Assembly: GCA_964401995.1 (NCBI GenBank)
Contig: CAYOAP010000008.1
Span: 62,001 to 126,000, forward strand
Length of the DNA: 64,000 nucleotides
Direction: 5' to 3'
Origin: DATCBF01 sp964401995
GTDB taxonomy: Bacteria > Actinomycetota > Thermoleophilia > Solirubrobacterales > 70-9
The translations under genes and the position numbers were made by a program. Position 1 is the stretch's first letter, and every line of letters begins with the position of its first letter. Shown here one piece after another: positions 43,339 through 51,387 of this stretch. The notes beneath the pieces were generated by a model that was not told the DNA's origin, ran no database searches, and saw only the letters and a list, made by a program, of their open reading frames with translations.

Positions 43339-45820
43339 GCAGCGACCCCCCGATCCTCTTCAGCTCGAACTCAATCGAGTTGCGCTGCCTGGTGACCTCC
43401 TCGTCGGTGAGCGTGCGGTCGCCGGCCCGGAACTCCAGCCGCAGCGCCAGGCTCTTGTTGCCCTCGCCGACCTGCTCGCCTGCGAAGAGGTCGAAGACCT
43501 CGGCCGAGCGCAGCAGCTCACCGCCACCGGCGACCACGGCCGCCCGCACGGCGGTGGCGGCGACATCGGCGGCGATCACCACCGCCAGGTCCTGGTAGAC
43601 CGCCGGAAAGGTGGTGACGTCTTCATAAGTCTCTTCGCCGGCCGAGGCAGCGGCGACCAGCGCCGCTAGCTCGACCTCGAAGGCGACGGCCGCCTCCAGA
43701 TCCCACTCGCGGCAGGCCAGCGGGTGCAGCTCGCCGATCCACCCCGCCGGTTCGCCGCCAATGCTGACCTGGGCCGAGCGGCCAGGGTGCAGGAAGGGCT
43801 CGGCCCCGGCCTCGAAGGCCAGCTCGACCCCAAGCCGCGCGGCAATCGCTTCCAACACGCCCTTCAGCGCAAAGAAATCGGCAGCCTCGCCACCCCCCCG
43901 CCACGATTTGGGTGTCAGCGGCCCCACCGCGAGACAGCCAAGCCGGTGCGGCTCGACAAACGGCGCCTCCTGCTCGCCGGGAAACTCCCCACCAAGGGTG
44001 CCGACGGGGCTCAAACGGGCCTCTACGTCCCGTTTTAGGCCCGTCGGCGGGGTGGTTAGGTAGACGCGGCCTGACTCGAAGAGGGCAATGCGGTCGGCGC
44101 CGCGGGCCAGGTTGCGCTGGGCGGCGTCGAGCAGCGAGCCGAGCACGATCGTCCGCATCACCGACTGGTCCTCGGAGAGCGGGTTTGCGACGATCACGCC
44201 GCTCGCCCGCGGATCGCCCTCCGGCAGCCGCAGCCGTCCCGCCTCGCCGGGGTCGGTGAAGCTGAGGCCGACGATCTCGTCGAAACCGAGGTCGCGGGCC
44301 GCGTCCTCCGCCCGCCGCCGCAGCCGCTGCTCGCGGCTGAGGCCGCCGACCTGGCCGGCGCTGCCCGGCAGCGTCGTCGGCAGGTTCTCGGCCAGGCCGT
44401 GGACCCGGCCCACCTCCTCGATCAGGTCGACCTCGCGGGTGACGTCGTAGTGGCGGTCGGCGGGCACCGTGACCTCAAGGTCTTCCCCTTTGGCCTCGAC
44501 GCCGAAGCCGAGCCGCTCCAGGTAGGCGATCTGATCGGACTGCTCGATCCGCATCCCCAGCAGGCCCTCGACCCGGGCGGCGCGCAGGCGCAGGCGCGAC
44601 GGCGCCGGAATCTCGGCGGCGACGTCGATCGTGCCGGGGACGAGCTTGGCCCCACAGAGCTCGACCATCAACCGCGAAGCCAGCTGCTGCGCCCGCAGAC
44701 AGAGGTCTGGGTGCAGCTGCTTCTCGAAGCGCGACGATGCCTCCGAGCGCAGCCCAAGCAGGCGCGAGGTGCGGAGGATGTTCTTGCCGTTCCAGTTGGC
44801 GACCTCGAGCAGGACCCGGGTCGTCTCAGCTGAGACCTCGGAGACCTGGCCACCCATGATCCCGGCGATGCCCGAGGGGCCGTTGTTGTCGCAGACCAGA
44901 ACCGTCTCGGCGTCGAGGGTGCGCTCGACGCCGTCGAGGGTGGTCATCTTCTCGCCCTCCGCCGCGCCGCGGACCGTGAGCGCTCCATCCGGGACCTTGT
45001 CGAGGTCGAAGGCGTGCAGCGGCTGCGCGGTCAGCAGCATCACGTAGTTGGTGATGTCGACGACGTTGTTGATCGGCCGCTGGCCGGCGGCGGTCAGGCG
45101 CGCCTGCAGCCAGGCCGGCGAGGGAGCAATCGTCACATCGGTGAAAACGCGGGCGGTGAAGCGCGGGCAGAGCTCGGGAACCTCGACCGCGACCGAGGCG
45201 TAGTCGCCGACCTCGCCCCCGCCCTCGGCCGCAGCGTCGTCCGCCCAGGGCTCGGGCCCGAGCGGGGCGGCGCTGATCGCGTGGACCTCGCGAGCCACCC
45301 CGTAGATGCCGAAGCAGTCGACCCGGTTCGGCGTCACCTCCAGCTCCAGCACTGCCTCGGCCAGCGGCAGCACCTCCGAGAGCGGCGTGCCGGCGGCAAT
45401 GCCGTCTCCGAGGACGAGGATGCCGTCGGCCCCCTCGCCGACTTCGAGCTCAGAGGCGGAGAGGATCATCCCGCTCGACTCGACCCCGCGCAGCTTCGCC
45501 TTGCCGATCTTGTGGCCGCCCGGCATCACCGCTCCCGGCAGCGCCACTGGAACGGTCTGCCCGGCGGCGACGTTGGGCGCGCCGCAGACGATCGTGCGCT
45601 CGCCGTCGCCGCTGTCGACCGTGCAGACCCGCAACCGGTCGGCGTCGGGATGCGGCTCGGCGGCGACAACCTTGCCGACGACGAAATTCTCGGCCGACGG
45701 TGGCCCGATCGTGGCCACCCGCTCGACCTCGGTCCCGGTCATCGCCATCCGCTCGGCCAGCAGCTCCGGCTCGATCCCGGGATCGCAGTGCTCCTGCAGC
45801 CATGAGTACGGGACCCTCAC
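43331..45820 (-). CDS. pheT: Phenylalanyl-tRNA synthetase beta subunit
   Basis: 829 residues, GTG 45820 overlapping the pheS stop. N-terminal tRNA-binding EMAP-like domain (NFVVGKVVAAEPHPDADRLR), B3/B4 editing domain, B5 (LRLRAARVEGLLGMRIEQSD) and the C-terminal ferredoxin-like anticodon-binding domain (FPAVYQDLAVVIAADVAATA). It forms the alpha2-beta2 enzyme with PheS. The gene order pheS-pheT-argC is common in Actinobacteria. Nothing unusual. Confidence 0.97.
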   Translation of the reverse strand: MRVPYSWLQEHCDPGIEPELLAERMAMTGTEVERVATIGPPSAENFVVGKVVAAEPHPDADRLRVCTVDSGDGERTIVCGAPNVAAGQTVPVALPGAVMPGGHKIGKAKLRGVESSGMILSASELEVGEGADGILVLGDGIAAGTPLSEVLPLAEAVLELEVTPNRVDCFGIYGVAREVHAISAAPLGPEPWADDAAAEGGGEVGDYASVAVEVPELCPRFTARVFTDVTIAPSPAWLQARLTAAGQRPINNVVDITNYVMLLTAQPLHAFDLDKVPDGALTVRGAAEGEKMTTLDGVERTLDAETVLVCDNNGPSGIAGIMGGQVSEVSAETTRVLLEVANWNGKNILRTSRLLGLRSEASSRFEKQLHPDLCLRAQQLASRLMVELCGAKLVPGTIDVAAEIPAPSRLRLRAARVEGLLGMRIEQSDQIAYLERLGFGVEAKGEDLEVTVPADRHYDVTREVDLIEEVGRVHGLAENLPTTLPGSAGQVGGLSREQRLRRRAEDAARDLGFDEIVGLSFTDPGEAGRLRLPEGDPRASGVIVANPLSEDQSVMRTIVLGSLLDAAQRNLARGADRIALFESGRVYLTTPPTGLKRDVEARLSPVGTLGGEFPGEQEAPFVEPHRLGCLAVGPLTPKSWRGGGEAADFFALKGVLEAIAARLGVELAFEAGAEPFLHPGRSAQVSIGGEPAGWIGELHPLACREWDLEAAVAFEVELAALVAAASAGEETYEDVTTFPAVYQDLAVVIAADVAATAVRAAVVAGGGELLRSAEVFDLFAGEQVGEGNKSLALRLEFRAGDRTLTDEEVTRQRNSIEFELKRIGGSLRG

Positions 45821-46875
45821 AGGAACTGCCCCAGCATCCGCACGTCGTTGTCGAAGAAGCGCCGCAGGTCCGGCACGCCGTGGCGCAGCATCGCGATCCG
45901 CTCGACGCCCATGCCGAAGGCGAACCCCTGAACCCGCTCGGCGTCGTAGCCGTTGCCCTCGACGAAGCCGAGCACGTTGGGATCGACCATGCCGGCGCCG
46001 CCGACCTCGATCCAGCCGATCCCCTTGCAGAGGTTGCAGCGCTCACCATCGGCCAGGCTGCCGGTCCCCTCGCACTGGAAGCAGGAGACGTCGAACTCGA
46101 CGCTGGGCTCGGTGAAGGGGAAGAAGTGCGGCCGCATCCGCGCCTGGCGGGTCTCGCCGAAGATCGCCCGCAGCATCTCCAACAGCGTCCCCTGCAGGTC
46201 GGCGAGGGTGATGCCCTCGCCGATCGCCAGCCCCTCGACCTGATGGAACATCGGGCTGTGGGTGGCGTCGGAGTCGCGCCGGTAGACCTTGCCCGGGACG
46301 ACGATGAAGATCGGCGGCGCCTGCGTCTCCATCGCCCGGATCTGCATCGGCGAGGTGTGGGTGCGCAGCAGCACGTCGGGGTGGGACTGCACATAGAAAG
46401 TGTCCTGCAGCATCCGCGCGGGATGGCCCTCCGGGTGGTTGAGAGCGGTGAAGTTGTAGTAGTCGTGCTCGATCTCGGGACCCTCCATCACCCGGTAGCC
46501 GAGTCCGACCATCACGTCCTCGATCTGCCGCATGGTGCGGGTGATCAGGTGCAGGTGGCCAGCCGGATGCGCGGGGGCGCCCGGCAGGGTGACGTCAACC
46601 TGGTCCGCGGCAAGCTGGGCGTCGAGCTCTGAGGCGTCGAGCCCGGCAGCCCTCGCCTCAAGCAAGGACTCCAGCGCCTTGCGCGCCTGGTTGGCGGCCC
46701 CTCCCACCTTGCCCCGTTCCTCGCCCGGGAGGTCGGCGATGCCCCGCAGGATCGTCGTCAGCTCGGCTTTGCGACCGAGGTAGCGAACCCGCAGCTCCTC
46801 CAGCTCGGCGCTGCTCGCGGCAGCGCCGATCGCAGCCTCGGCCTCAGCCTGGATAGCGGCTACTCGATCAAGCAT
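45817..46875 (-). CDS. pheS: Phenylalanyl-tRNA synthetase alpha subunit
   Basis: 352 residues, ATG 46875 overlapping the SpoU gene by eight bases. Class II core: HSPMFHQVEGLAIGEGITLA (motif 2), GSLADGERCNLCKGIGWIEV and FAFGMGVERIAMLRHGVPDL (motif 3). A C-X2-C ... C-X2-C set (CFQCEG and CNLCKG) looks like a zinc ribbon between motifs 2 and 3. It catalyses Phe activation. Part of the translation-arginine operon. Confidence 0.97.
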   Translation of the reverse strand: MLDRVAAIQAEAEAAIGAAASSAELEELRVRYLGRKAELTTILRGIADLPGEERGKVGGAANQARKALESLLEARAAGLDASELDAQLAADQVDVTLPGAPAHPAGHLHLITRTMRQIEDVMVGLGYRVMEGPEIEHDYYNFTALNHPEGHPARMLQDTFYVQSHPDVLLRTHTSPMQIRAMETQAPPIFIVVPGKVYRRDSDATHSPMFHQVEGLAIGEGITLADLQGTLLEMLRAIFGETRQARMRPHFFPFTEPSVEFDVSCFQCEGTGSLADGERCNLCKGIGWIEVGGAGMVDPNVLGFVEGNGYDAERVQGFAFGMGVERIAMLRHGVPDLRRFFDNDVRMLGQFL

Positions 46876-47587
46876 CTGGCGTCTCCTCCGACATCGCGAG
46901 CGACGATATCCGCTCGCAGACGATCGCCGCCGCGGCGGCGACGTTGAGCGACTCCGCGCCTCCCGGCCGGACCGGAATCGTCACCTTTGCCTCACACTGG
47001 CCGAGGACCTCGGCGGGCAGGCCCTCGCGCTCGGCGCCGAGGCAGAGCGTCGCCGCGCTGTCGATCGCCCCGAGGCCATCGCCGCCGTGGGCGACAAGCG
47101 CCGCCCGTGGCGCCGGGGTGCCGTCAATCTCGGCCCGGGCCAGGGGCTGGCCAAAGATCGAGCCCATGCTCGCCCGCACCGCCTTCGGCGAGAAGGGGTC
47201 GGCGCAGCCGGGGCCGAGCACCACGGCGCCGTCGATCAGTGCGTGGGCGGTGCGCAGGATCGCGCCGACGTTGCCGGGGTCGGCGACGCCGTGCAGGTAG
47301 AGGCAGGTCATGCCTGCCGGATCGGCCCAGCGCTGGGGCCAGACCGCGATCGCCCGGGTGCCCGACCCCAGGGTCGAGACCTCGGCCAGCAGAGCCGGCT
47401 CGACCTCGTCGCCGCCAAGCCCGGCGCCGGCCGCGGTCAGCAGCAAGCGGGGCTCGACCCCGGCCGCCAGCCCAGCCTCGACCAGATCCTCGCCCTCGGT
47501 GACGAAGGCGCCCTCGCGTTCGCGGTGCTTGCGGTCGCGCAGCTTGCGGACCAGTTTCAGCTTCTCGTTGTGGGGGCTGGCGATCAT
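46868..47587 (-). CDS. SpoU/TrmH-family RNA 2'-O-methyltransferase
   Basis: 239 residues. SPOUT motifs are present: VADPGNVGAILRTAHALIDG (motif 1), LCLGAEREGLPAEVLGQ (motif 2) and IPVRPGGAESLNVAAAAAIV (motif 3), with a trefoil-knot SAM site. The N-terminal 50 residues (KLKLVRKLRDRKHREREGAF) form the substrate-binding extension of the 23S rRNA group. In actinobacterial operons this position is annotated as an rRNA methyltransferase. The modified nucleotide is not certain. Confidence 0.93.
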   Translation of the reverse strand: MIASPHNEKLKLVRKLRDRKHREREGAFVTEGEDLVEAGLAAGVEPRLLLTAAGAGLGGDEVEPALLAEVSTLGSGTRAIAVWPQRWADPAGMTCLYLHGVADPGNVGAILRTAHALIDGAVVLGPGCADPFSPKAVRASMGSIFGQPLARAEIDGTPAPRAALVAHGGDGLGAIDSAATLCLGAEREGLPAEVLGQCEAKVTIPVRPGGAESLNVAAAAAIVCERISSLAMSEETPDA

Positions 47588-47627
47588 CTGTTGTCAGTTC
47601 TTGTCTGGCGAATCTTCTCCTGGGAAC

Positions 47628-47658
47628 AAAAAAAGGCGGGCCGTGAAGACGGCCCGCC
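47628..47658 (-). terminator. Rho-independent terminator after rplT
   Basis: GGCGGGCCGT at 47635-47644 and ACGGCCCGCC at 47649-47658 form a perfect 10-base stem with a GAAG loop, and seven A residues at 47628-47634 become a T-tract on the minus strand. It sits 27 bases after the rplT stop (47685) and ends the rpmI-rplT transcript, so the SpoU-pheST-arg genes need a promoter of their own or read-through. Confidence 0.95.
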
Positions 47659-47684
47659 CGGGAAACTGGAGTGCATGGCTGCGA

Positions 47685-48044
47685 CTAGGCGGCCGCACCC
47701 TCCCGGGCAAGCTCCACAAATCGGCGGAACGCATCGCGGTCGGTGACCGCGATGTCGGCGAGCATCTTGCGATTGACCTCGACCTCGGCCTTGCTGAGGC
47801 CGTGGATAAGTTCGGAGTAGCTCATGCCCTCAAGCCGGGCGGCAGCGTTGATCCGCGTGATCCAGAGACGGCGGAAATCACGCTTGCGGTTGCGCCGGTC
47901 GCGGTAGGCGTACATGCCCGAGCGCTGAACCTGCTCTTTGGCGAAACGGTAGGAGGAGTGCTTGCGGCCGAAATAGCCTTTCGCCTCCTTCAGAACCTTG
48001 CGCCGCTTCTTGCGCGCGTGGACCGAGCGCTTGACGCGGCTCAC
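47685..48044 (-). CDS. rplT: 50S ribosomal protein L20
   Basis: 119 residues, very basic. Starts (GTG 48044) MSRVKRSVHARKKRRKVLKE, then YRFAKEQVQRSGMYAYRDRR and RLWITRINAAARLEGMSYSE, the L20 signature. The start codon overlaps the rpmI stop by four bases. L20 binds 23S rRNA early in assembly. A strong terminator follows. Ordinary. Confidence 0.97.
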   Translation of the reverse strand: MSRVKRSVHARKKRRKVLKEAKGYFGRKHSSYRFAKEQVQRSGMYAYRDRRNRKRDFRRLWITRINAAARLEGMSYSELIHGLSKAEVEVNRKMLADIAVTDRDAFRRFVELAREGAAA

Positions 48045-48241
48045 TTGCCGCCCCCAAGCAGTGCCCGCACCGTCTTCGCATCGGCCGGGGAGATCTCAAC
48101 CGGGCGCGCCATCCGCCGCTTCCGCTTCGGCGACTTCTTCTCGAGGATGTGGCTTGAGTAGGCGCGCCGCCCACGCAGCTTGCCTGTGCCGGTCTTGCGG
48201 AAGCGCTTCTTGGCGCCGGAATGAGTTTTCATCTTGGGCAT
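48041..48241 (-). CDS. rpmI: 50S ribosomal protein L35
   Basis: 66 residues from ATG 48241: MPKMKTHSGAKKRFRKTGTG then KLRGRRAYSSHILEKKSPKR. This matches the L35 family in length and in the K-T-H-S-G-A start; a longer frame upstream is a chance extension. It overlaps rplT by four bases. No Shine-Dalgarno sequence is visible before the ATG. The upstream neighbour is a GNAT gene, 29 bases away, not infC as is usual. Confidence 0.97.
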   Translation of the reverse strand: MPKMKTHSGAKKRFRKTGTGKLRGRRAYSSHILEKKSPKRKRRMARPVEISPADAKTVRALLGGGK

Positions 48242-48270
48242 CGGGTCCGCTATTGAAGCAGACCTGGGCC

Positions 48271-49380
48271 TCAGCCCATGTTCCGGATGACGCGACGCCG
48301 CAGGGGGTTGGGCAATCCAGCCGCGGTAGCGATCGCTGTCGCGCCGATCCCACCCCAAGCCCCAGAGGCGAAAACCCTGGATTCGGCGCAAAGGTCGGCA
48401 TCGGCAAAACGCCACTTGTAGGACTCTGCCCCGTCCAAGAATCGATAGGCGACAACCCCGTCCCCACAAGCCTCGCGCACAGTGTGGGCAAGCAGGACGA
48501 AGCCGAGAGATAGGTCGTCGAAACGACGGTCCCTGCCGGCCTGGTAGTACCACTCCGATCCAGCGAAGCGCCACCCGTACCAGGCGGCAACCGTCTCGCC
48601 CTCGATTTCGGCGAGCCAGAGTCGCAACCAGCCCCGCTTCTGGGCCGCGGCAGCGAACTCACGGTGGAACTCGCCACGGGCGCCTTCGAAGACCCCGGAT
48701 GACTCCCCTTCCCAGCGCTCGCCGTGAAGGCGAAAGAGAGCATCGAGGTCGGATTCGAGCCGGGCGGACTCGGTCGAGAGGCGAAACGAGAGCGCCTGCT
48801 CCTCGACCAGGCGCCGCTCGCGGCGACGCACCTGCTGCCGGAAGTTGCGACTCCTCGCCGCGAGCAGCTGGTCCCAGCTCGTCCCGGCAAGGCTGACGAC
48901 GGGGTCGGGGTGCGTGGCAACTCTCTTGCCACTGACAAGCTCGCCCCAACCCTGGTCCCCCGGCAACCGCTCCGCCAGCACCACCGAAGGGAAGCCCCCT
49001 CCCAGTCTCGTTGCCCGGCGGATCCCCTCGCCCGCGGCGGGGCGATGCTGCGGAGCGCAAACCGGCGAGCGCAGGTCCCCGTCGCCGATGAAGCGGGCGA
49101 TTCGAAACGGCCCGGCCTTCATCGAGTAGAGCGGCACGATGGCGATCGTCTCGCCGTCCCGATCGCGACAGACCAAGGTTTGCAGTGGTTTGCCGCCGCC
49201 CAGATGCCGCCACCAGATTGAGTTCCACTCCCAGGTGGCAAAGGGGTGCCCCGCCACCTCGCCCAGTCGCAGCCAGTCGTCCTTGAGGTCATCGAGGCTG
49301 TCCACCACCACGATCTCAACCTCGCTGTCAACGGCGGCCGGCGCAGCGGCCCTGGGCTCTGTGTCAGGCGTTCGGGCCAC
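48271..49380 (-). CDS. CelD/BcsL-type GNAT acyltransferase inside the infC-rpmI interval
   Basis: 369 residues from GTG 49380, chosen because the open frame beyond it overlaps the wecB start; three GTG codons at 49305-49311 are alternatives. The protein has the CelD/BcsL pattern: HPFATWEWNSIWWRHLGGGK, RNFRQQVRRRERRLVEEQAL, RLWLAEIEGETVAAWYGWRF, YYQAGRDRRFDDLSLGFVLL and RFLDGAESYKWRFA. It is a third member of the family after the two at 36-39 kb. It sits 29 bases upstream of rpmI on the same strand and is divergent from wecB. Cellulose or exopolysaccharide acylation is a typical context of this family; the substrate here is unknown. Confidence 0.85.
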   Translation of the reverse strand: MARTPDTEPRAAAPAAVDSEVEIVVVDSLDDLKDDWLRLGEVAGHPFATWEWNSIWWRHLGGGKPLQTLVCRDRDGETIAIVPLYSMKAGPFRIARFIGDGDLRSPVCAPQHRPAAGEGIRRATRLGGGFPSVVLAERLPGDQGWGELVSGKRVATHPDPVVSLAGTSWDQLLAARSRNFRQQVRRRERRLVEEQALSFRLSTESARLESDLDALFRLHGERWEGESSGVFEGARGEFHREFAAAAQKRGWLRLWLAEIEGETVAAWYGWRFAGSEWYYQAGRDRRFDDLSLGFVLLAHTVREACGDGVVAYRFLDGAESYKWRFADADLCAESRVFASGAWGGIGATAIATAAGLPNPLRRRVIRNMG

Positions 49381-49434
49381 CGCCGGGATTGAAGCAGGCG
49401 CAGCCGACCCCGCTCGCGGATACCCTGCGCCGCG

Positions 49435-50508
49435 ATGCGGATCGTCTACGTGATCGGGACCCGGCCCAACTTCGTCAAGACGGCGCCGGTGATCGCGGCC
49501 CTGCGCAAACGGCTGCCCGAGGGGCGCCACACGATCGTCCACACCGGCCAGCATTACGACCGGCTGATGTCCGACGTCTTCCTCGAGGAGCTGGGGGTGC
49601 CGGCGCCCGACCACATGCTCGAGGTCGGCTCCGGCAGCCACGCGCAGCAGACGGCGCGGGTGATGGAGCGGCTGGAGCCGGTGCTCGAAGCCGAGCGCCC
49701 CGACCTGGTCATGGTCCCCGGCGACGTCAACTCAACCCTGGCCGCAGTCCTGACCGCGACCAAGATGGGGATACCGGTCGCCCACATCGAGTCCGGCCTG
49801 CGCAGCTTCGACCGCACGATGCCGGAGGAGGTCAACCGGATCGTCGCCGACGAGTTCTCCGAGTACCTCTTCCTCCACTCCGACGAGGCGATCGAGAACC
49901 TGCGCGCCGAGGGCATTGCCGACGAGCGCATGCACTTCGTCGGCAACACGATGATCGACACCCTGGTCGCGCTCGAAGGCCGCATCGGTGAGGCCGGCAG
50001 CGCCGCGCGCCTCGGCGTCGAGCCCGGCGGCTACACGCTCGTCACCCTGCACCGCCCGGCGCTGGTCGACGGGCCTTTGCTGCCGGAGACCGTCAGCCGG
50101 CTCGCGGCGCTGGCGGAGGAGATGCCGGTCGTCTTCCCGGTCCACCCCCGCACCCGCAAGATGATGGAAGCGGCCTCCGCCGCCGACCATCCCGGCCTGA
50201 TGCTGATCGAGCCGCTCGGCTACCTCGACTTCCTCTCGCTGGTGGCCGATGCCGGCGCGGTCCTGACCGACTCCGGCGGCATCCAGGAGGAGACGACCTA
50301 CCTCGGCGTCCCCTGCTTCACGCTGCGCGACAACACCGAGCGCCCAGTCACGATCCGCGCCGGCACCAATACCCTCCTGGGCCTAGACCCGGCGGCAATC
50401 GCAACCATCCCGGCCGCGCTGGCTGCTCGATCAAGCGAGCGGCCCGATCCTCCACCGCTCTGGGACGGCCATGCCGCCGAGCGGATCGCCGATGTCATAG
50501 CGGGCTAA
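49435..50508 (+). CDS. wecB: UDP-N-acetylglucosamine 2-epimerase (non-hydrolysing)
   Basis: 357 residues, ATG 49435. Motifs: GTRPNFVKTAPVIAALRK, HTGQHYDRLMSDVF, VMVPGDVNSTLAAVLTATKM, HIESGLRSFDRTMPEEVNR and TDSGGIQEETTYLGVP. It converts UDP-GlcNAc to UDP-ManNAc, a precursor of ManNAc or ManNAcA in surface polysaccharides. It is the only plus-strand gene in a minus-strand translation operon and is divergent from a GNAT gene, so the two look like an inserted glycan unit. A 111-base inverted repeat fills the space between it and infC. Confidence 0.96.
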   Translation: MRIVYVIGTRPNFVKTAPVIAALRKRLPEGRHTIVHTGQHYDRLMSDVFLEELGVPAPDHMLEVGSGSHAQQTARVMERLEPVLEAERPDLVMVPGDVNSTLAAVLTATKMGIPVAHIESGLRSFDRTMPEEVNRIVADEFSEYLFLHSDEAIENLRAEGIADERMHFVGNTMIDTLVALEGRIGEAGSAARLGVEPGGYTLVTLHRPALVDGPLLPETVSRLAALAEEMPVVFPVHPRTRKMMEAASAADHPGLMLIEPLGYLDFLSLVADAGAVLTDSGGIQEETTYLGVPCFTLRDNTERPVTIRAGTNTLLGLDPAAIATIPAALAARSSERPDPPPLWDGHAAERIADVIAG

Positions 50509-50619
50509 GGGCCATCCCGATAGGGGTGGAACGTCTTGCACTTTTTCGCCGCCTCCCTTCGGGCGACAGCCACCGCGGCCCGTCGAAAAAGTTAAGTGGA
50601 ACCCCTACCGGGATGGCCC
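50509..50619. repeat. Nested inverted repeat filling the wecB-infC gap
   Basis: The two outer arms are 50509-50527 (GGGCCATCCCGATAGGGGT) and 50601-50619 (ACCCCTACCGGGATGGCCC), a 19-base inverted repeat with one mismatch that can form a G-U pair. Inside are the perfect nine-base arms ACTTTTTCG (50540-50548) and CGAAAAAGT (50584-50592), then a small CGCC/GGCG hairpin. The element starts one base after the wecB stop and ends one base before the infC stop. It may be a bidirectional terminator or a small mobile repeat (MITE-like). No T-tract follows either arm. Confidence 0.8.
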
Positions 50620-51243
50620 CTACACAGCGGCGTCGTCGGCCGGCTCAGCGGCCTCGACGGGTGCTGTTGAGTCAGCGTCGGGCTCCGCTTTCGCGGCGTC
50701 TTTGCCCGGGGCCAGCAACATGCTCATGTTGCGGCCTTCCTGCAGCGGGTCCGACTCGATCACGGCGAGCCCGCCGAGATCCTCAAAGAGTTTCTGCAAG
50801 AGCGCCCTGCCCCGCTCCGGATGCGCCTGCTCGCGGCCGCGGAACATGATCGTGATCTTGACCTTGTCCTGGTGGCGGAGGAAGCGCTCGACGTGGCCCT
50901 TCTTGGTCTCGTAGTCGTGGGTCGCGATCTTGGGCCGCAGCTTGATCTCGCGGATGTTGACCTGCTGCTGGTGCTTGCGCGCCTGCTTCAGCTTCTGCTC
51001 CTGCTCGTATTTGTACTTCGAGTAGTCGAGCAGGCGGGTGACCGGCGGTTTCGAGCCGGCGGCGACCTCGACCAGGTCGAGGTCGGCGTCCTGGGCCCGT
51101 TTCAGGGCATCGGCGATCTCGACGATCCCGAGCTGCTCGCCGTCGGCGCCGATCAGGCGGACCTGGGGCACGCGGATGCGCTCGTTGACCCGAGTCGTGT
51201 CGCGCTCTGGTGGGCGCCGATCGAACCTACGCGGGACCGGCAC
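50620..51243 (-). CDS. infC: Translation initiation factor IF-3
   Basis: 207 residues, GTG 51243. N-terminal domain VNERIRVPQVRLIGADGEQL, linker helix LDYSKYKYEQEQKLKQARKH and C-terminal domain LRPKIATHDYETKKGHVERF, all typical of IF-3. The C-terminus adds about 25 acidic residues (Ala/Glu/Asp-rich), common in Actinobacteria. No Shine-Dalgarno sequence is seen before the GTG; an unusual start could regulate this gene, as in other bacteria. thrS lies 144 bases upstream on the same strand. Confidence 0.96.
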   Translation of the reverse strand: MPVPRRFDRRPPERDTTRVNERIRVPQVRLIGADGEQLGIVEIADALKRAQDADLDLVEVAAGSKPPVTRLLDYSKYKYEQEQKLKQARKHQQQVNIREIKLRPKIATHDYETKKGHVERFLRHQDKVKITIMFRGREQAHPERGRALLQKLFEDLGGLAVIESDPLQEGRNMSMLLAPGKDAAKAEPDADSTAPVEAAEPADDAAV

Positions 51244-51387
51244 TAGCGGAAGGAGCGCTGGAACTTCAAGTGGACGAGAGGTAGGGAAGCAGGCACGGGA
51301 CGCTCAGCGGCGCGGGGTGTTTGAGGTGCCTACGATCAAGTCGGCGCAGTATAGAGGCAAGCGAGAGATAAGCAACCGCTCGATTTT

